Assembly (NCBI GenBank): GCA_965202915.1
Contig: OZ241847.1
Location: 992,001-1,056,000 of the forward strand
From: G965202915 sp965202915
GTDB taxonomy: Bacteria; Pseudomonadota; Gammaproteobacteria; Eutrophobiales; Eutrophobiaceae
DNA length: 64,000 bases
Direction of reading: 5' to 3'
The translations under genes and the position numbers were made by a program. How positions within the stretch are numbered: the first letter of the stretch is position 1; every line of letters begins with the position of its first letter. Below, piece after piece: positions 62,030 through 64,000 of the stretch. The notes beneath the pieces are model-generated. The model ran no database searches. It had not been told where the DNA came from and saw nothing but the letters and a program-made list of their open reading frames with translations.

Positions 62030-63034
62030 CTAAAAGCCTTCGAGTACGTTCTTGCCGATGACGCGACCGCTCTCTTGCCGAGCATGAGCGACGTTAAGCG
62101 TTTTGGCACTGATTTTCCCGAAATTTTTGGTCACAATAGAAATCAGCGTCCCATCGTCGATAAGTGCCGATACCCGATTCAGCAATTCATGCTGTTTTTC
62201 CATGTCATCCGTTTGATGCATTGAGCGTGCAAACATGAACTCCCAACTGAAGCTCAGGGCCTTGGGTTTGCCGGCCATGATATCAAGCGACTGAGGGTCA
62301 TCGATCAATGCAATATGACCGCGCGGTTTAATGATCTCTATGATTGCGGAAAAATGCCCTTCCGTGCCACTAAGGGAAGCGACGTAAGTAGGGGCAATTC
62401 CCAGACCCTTGATCTGATCAGGCAGTGATTCATGGTGATTGATCACATGGTCGGCCCCCATTTTTTTAACCCACTCCATGGTTTCCGGACGAGACGCAGT
62501 CGCAATCACGGTCAATCCGGTAAGTTTCTTAGCCAGTTGAATAAGGATTGATCCGACGCCTCCGGCACCACCGATAATCAATAGACTGTCGCCCTTGCCT
62601 TCACCCTCTTTAATCGCCAGAGAGTCGAACAGCAGTTCCCAGGCGGTAATGGAAGTGAGCGGCAAACCGGCGGATTCAGCAAAACCCAAAGACCTTGGTT
62701 TTTTGCCGACAATTTGCTCATCCACTGCATGGAGCTCGGAATTTGTGCCCGGGCGAGTTATGTCACCGGCGTAAAAAACTTCATCGCCCACTTTGAAATT
62801 TTTAACGTCACCGCCCACTTCTCGAATAACGCCTGCGGCATCGTAGCCAATGACCTTGGTGCCATTATCCGGTGCTATATTGGCGCGGATTTTTACATCC
62901 ACCGGATTAACCGAAATACCCCGCACCTCGACCAACAGGTCGCGTGCCCCCAATGCCGGTGTCTCCACCTCAAATTCAATCAATGCCTCCGGTGCGGTGA
63001 TAGGCCCGGCCCGGTTATATCCTATTGCTTTCAT
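62030..63034 (-). CDS. Zinc-binding alcohol dehydrogenase family protein (quinone-reductase-like MDR)
   Basis: 334 residues. Medium-chain dehydrogenase/reductase: N-terminal GroES-like part with 'VRGISVNPVDVKIRANIAP' and 'VIGYDAAGVIREVGGDVKNFKVGDEVFY', cofactor motif 'LLIIGGAGGVGSILIQLAKKL' (~155-175), then 'MGADHVINHHE'. The catalytic-zinc Cys of true alcohol dehydrogenases is not in place, so an NADPH-dependent enoyl or quinone reductase is more likely. Lies between two copies of the tRNA-Ser promoter segment on the opposite strand. Confidence 0.88.
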   Translation of the reverse strand: MKAIGYNRAGPITAPEALIEFEVETPALGARDLLVEVRGISVNPVDVKIRANIAPDNGTKVIGYDAAGVIREVGGDVKNFKVGDEVFYAGDITRPGTNSELHAVDEQIVGKKPRSLGFAESAGLPLTSITAWELLFDSLAIKEGEGKGDSLLIIGGAGGVGSILIQLAKKLTGLTVIATASRPETMEWVKKMGADHVINHHESLPDQIKGLGIAPTYVASLSGTEGHFSAIIEIIKPRGHIALIDDPQSLDIMAGKPKALSFSWEFMFARSMHQTDDMEKQHELLNRVSALIDDGTLISIVTKNFGKISAKTLNVAHARQESGRVIGKNVLEGF

Positions 63035-63638
63035 ATTGGCGCCTCCTGTTGTTTGCGCTCGGCGTGTTTTGGTTTAAATTGCTCATGGATGGTTTTTTTA
63101 TGAGTCATTGGGCGTTGGTGATCCGGTGATGATAACAGGGAATCAATCAGCGAGTCATTTTGGGAGCCGGAGATCAAAGATTCAGGTATATAATACGGCA
63201 AGTCGGAGACGTGTCCGGTTTGGCGCCGGGGCCAAAGACTGAGTTTTCAACGCGGAGGCGTTGCAAATGAAAATAGAGATCATTTTTCCGTATCGTAATG
63301 ACGCCGCAAAGGCCGGGGAATGGAGCCAATCGGAAAACCGCAAATATCGCCCGACCCGCGTTATCGCCGGCAAACCGGGAAGCAATTATCCGGGCGTCGA
63401 GACCGGCGGGGATCACAGTGGCCTTGCCGAGCGGCGCGTTGTAATGGCAGAATCCACCAAAATGATGTTGCGCCCGCGGCGTTTTTGGCAAGCGCAATAC
63501 CCTCAACTGACAATTAAACCGGAGTGATAAGCATGGCGACAATTTTGGCAACCAAACACCACAATTTAACAACACCCTGTAATGATGCCTGGGCCTGGTC
63601 CTTGCAGACGGCGGTAAGAGAGTGAAGCGGAGGCTGCG
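63035..63638. other. Region upstream of htpX: promoter relic and unproven small frames
   Basis: About 600 nt. 63176-63196 repeats the tRNA-Ser promoter and 63204-63226 loosely resembles a tRNA 5' end. Two small frames (63267-63527 and 63533-63625, plus strand) lie before htpX but carry no family signature; the first (86 codons) has plausible composition (M-K-I-E-I-I-F-P opening) and may be real. I leave them uncalled. Confidence 0.35.
63176..63196 (+). repeat. Duplicate of the tRNA-Ser promoter segment (copy 2)
   Basis: 21 bp identical to 61676-61696, including TATAAT (63189-63194). The following 20-25 bp ('cggagacgtgtccggtt') still resemble the tRNA 5' end but the rest of the tRNA is absent. 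The exact 1500-bp spacing brackets the alcohol dehydrogenase gene. Confidence 0.7.
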
Positions 63639-64000
63639 ATGAATAGAATATTCCTGTTTCTCGCCACCAATATTGCCATCCTGGTGGTGTTCAGCATTAC
63701 CATGCGCCTGCTCGGCGTGGAAAGCCTGCTGGACGAGCAAGGCGTCAACCTGGACTATCAAGCGCTTTTGATCTACGCGGCGGTACTGGGCTTCAGCGGT
63801 TCGCTGGTGTCGCTGGCGATGTCCAAATGGATCGCCAAACGAATGACCGGCGCGACGGTCATCAAACAGCCGCGCACCGACACCGAACAATGGCTGGTGC
63901 ATACGGTCACGCAGCAGGCGCGGGAGGCCGGTATTGGAACGCCCGAAGTCGCAGTATATGACGCGCCCGAGGTCAATGCATTTGCCACCGGCGCGCGCCG
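63639..64000 (+). CDS. htpX: Heat-shock membrane protease HtpX, N-terminal part (cut by window edge)
   Basis: The first 120 residues of HtpX are visible; the gene runs off the right edge. The ATG at 63639 is preceded by GGAGG (63629-63633). Two N-terminal membrane helices ('RIFLFLATNIAILVVFSIT' and 'ALLIYAAVLGFSGSLVSLAMS'), then 'KWIAKRMTGATVI' and 'EVAVYDAPEVNAFATGA', which precede the HExxH site in the family. Zinc protease of the inner membrane involved in quality control. Confidence 0.93.
   Translation, partial: MNRIFLFLATNIAILVVFSITMRLLGVESLLDEQGVNLDYQALLIYAAVLGFSGSLVSLAMSKWIAKRMTGATVIKQPRTDTEQWLVHTVTQQAREAGIGTPEVAVYDAPEVNAFATGAR

Noticed and set aside
63174..63902. 242-codon minus-strand frame
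   Set aside because: Antisense of htpX and its upstream region; htpX has clear family motifs and a ribosome site.

Overview
The window reads as chromosome from a gammaproteobacterium, probably an uncultured free-living or host-associated lineage. Diagnostic evidence is the surE-pcm-nlpD-rpoS block, algC next to argB, rpoD with a 616-residue product, glnE, zapE, rnfC, a DUF4426 lipoprotein, htpX and a GTP-type PEP carboxykinase. Most of the core DNA is moderately GC-rich; two segments (about 1-8,100 and about 22,860-25,470) are visibly more AT-rich and carry defence genes, as expected of acquired islands.

Layout. (1) 1-12,392: a type I restriction-modification locus entered from the left: the C-terminal end of a RhuM-like protein, hsdS, a 1995-residue protein with an N-terminal HNH nuclease motif and a central PIN-like region, a decayed tandem duplication of a hicB + AAA ATPase module, hsdR and a YgjP-type metallopeptidase. 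A GIY-YIG-like orphan nuclease follows. (2) 13,317-22,833: housekeeping genes: YugP-type membrane protease, zapE, an EF-G paralogue, a sulfite/nitrite reductase with its DUF934 partner, an SRPBCC-CBS fusion, a lone rnfC and a DUF4426 lipoprotein. (3) 23,293-25,471: a compact type II restriction-modification island on the minus strand: broken XRE regulator, an M.PvuII-like methyltransferase and an HNH endonuclease. (4) 25,514-36,963: tsaC, topA, argB, algC, tRNA-Ser(CGA), engB, a short-chain dehydrogenase-like protein lacking the usual catalytic Tyr, a glycosyltransferase, and a nucleoside-phosphorylase-like protein next to a spore-photoproduct-lyase-like radical SAM enzyme. (5) 37,091-39,696: glnE split into two adjacent reading frames. 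(6) 39,930-47,481: a urate-oxidase-N-type membrane protein, the tightly packed argD-argF-surE-pcm-nlpD-rpoS run, a Mth938-domain protein, adk and a lysine-rich H1-like protein. (7) 47,784-52,946: Memo-AMMECR1 fusion divergent from its radical SAM partner, a CAU tRNA, rpoD, tRNA-Ala and tRNA-Glu. (8) 53,178-59,455: a 1547-residue exported VCBS/Ig-type repeat protein with a dockerin-like tail, then a plasmid remnant (truncated RepB-type initiator plus tandemly duplicated DUF1640-like coiled-coil membrane genes) and a nested set of inverted repeats. (9) 59,484-64,000: pckG, tRNA-Ser(GGA), a zinc-type alcohol dehydrogenase family gene flanked by copies of the tRNA-Ser promoter, and the start of htpX, cut by the window edge.

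The best candidates for something undescribed are the HNH/PIN-like giant inside the type I locus (1458-7445), the translational coupling of a plasmid initiator to a DUF1640-like membrane protein (57,905-59,140), and the PvuII-like methyltransferase paired with an HNH nuclease. All functional statements rest on reading the sequence and remembered family signatures; no database search was run.
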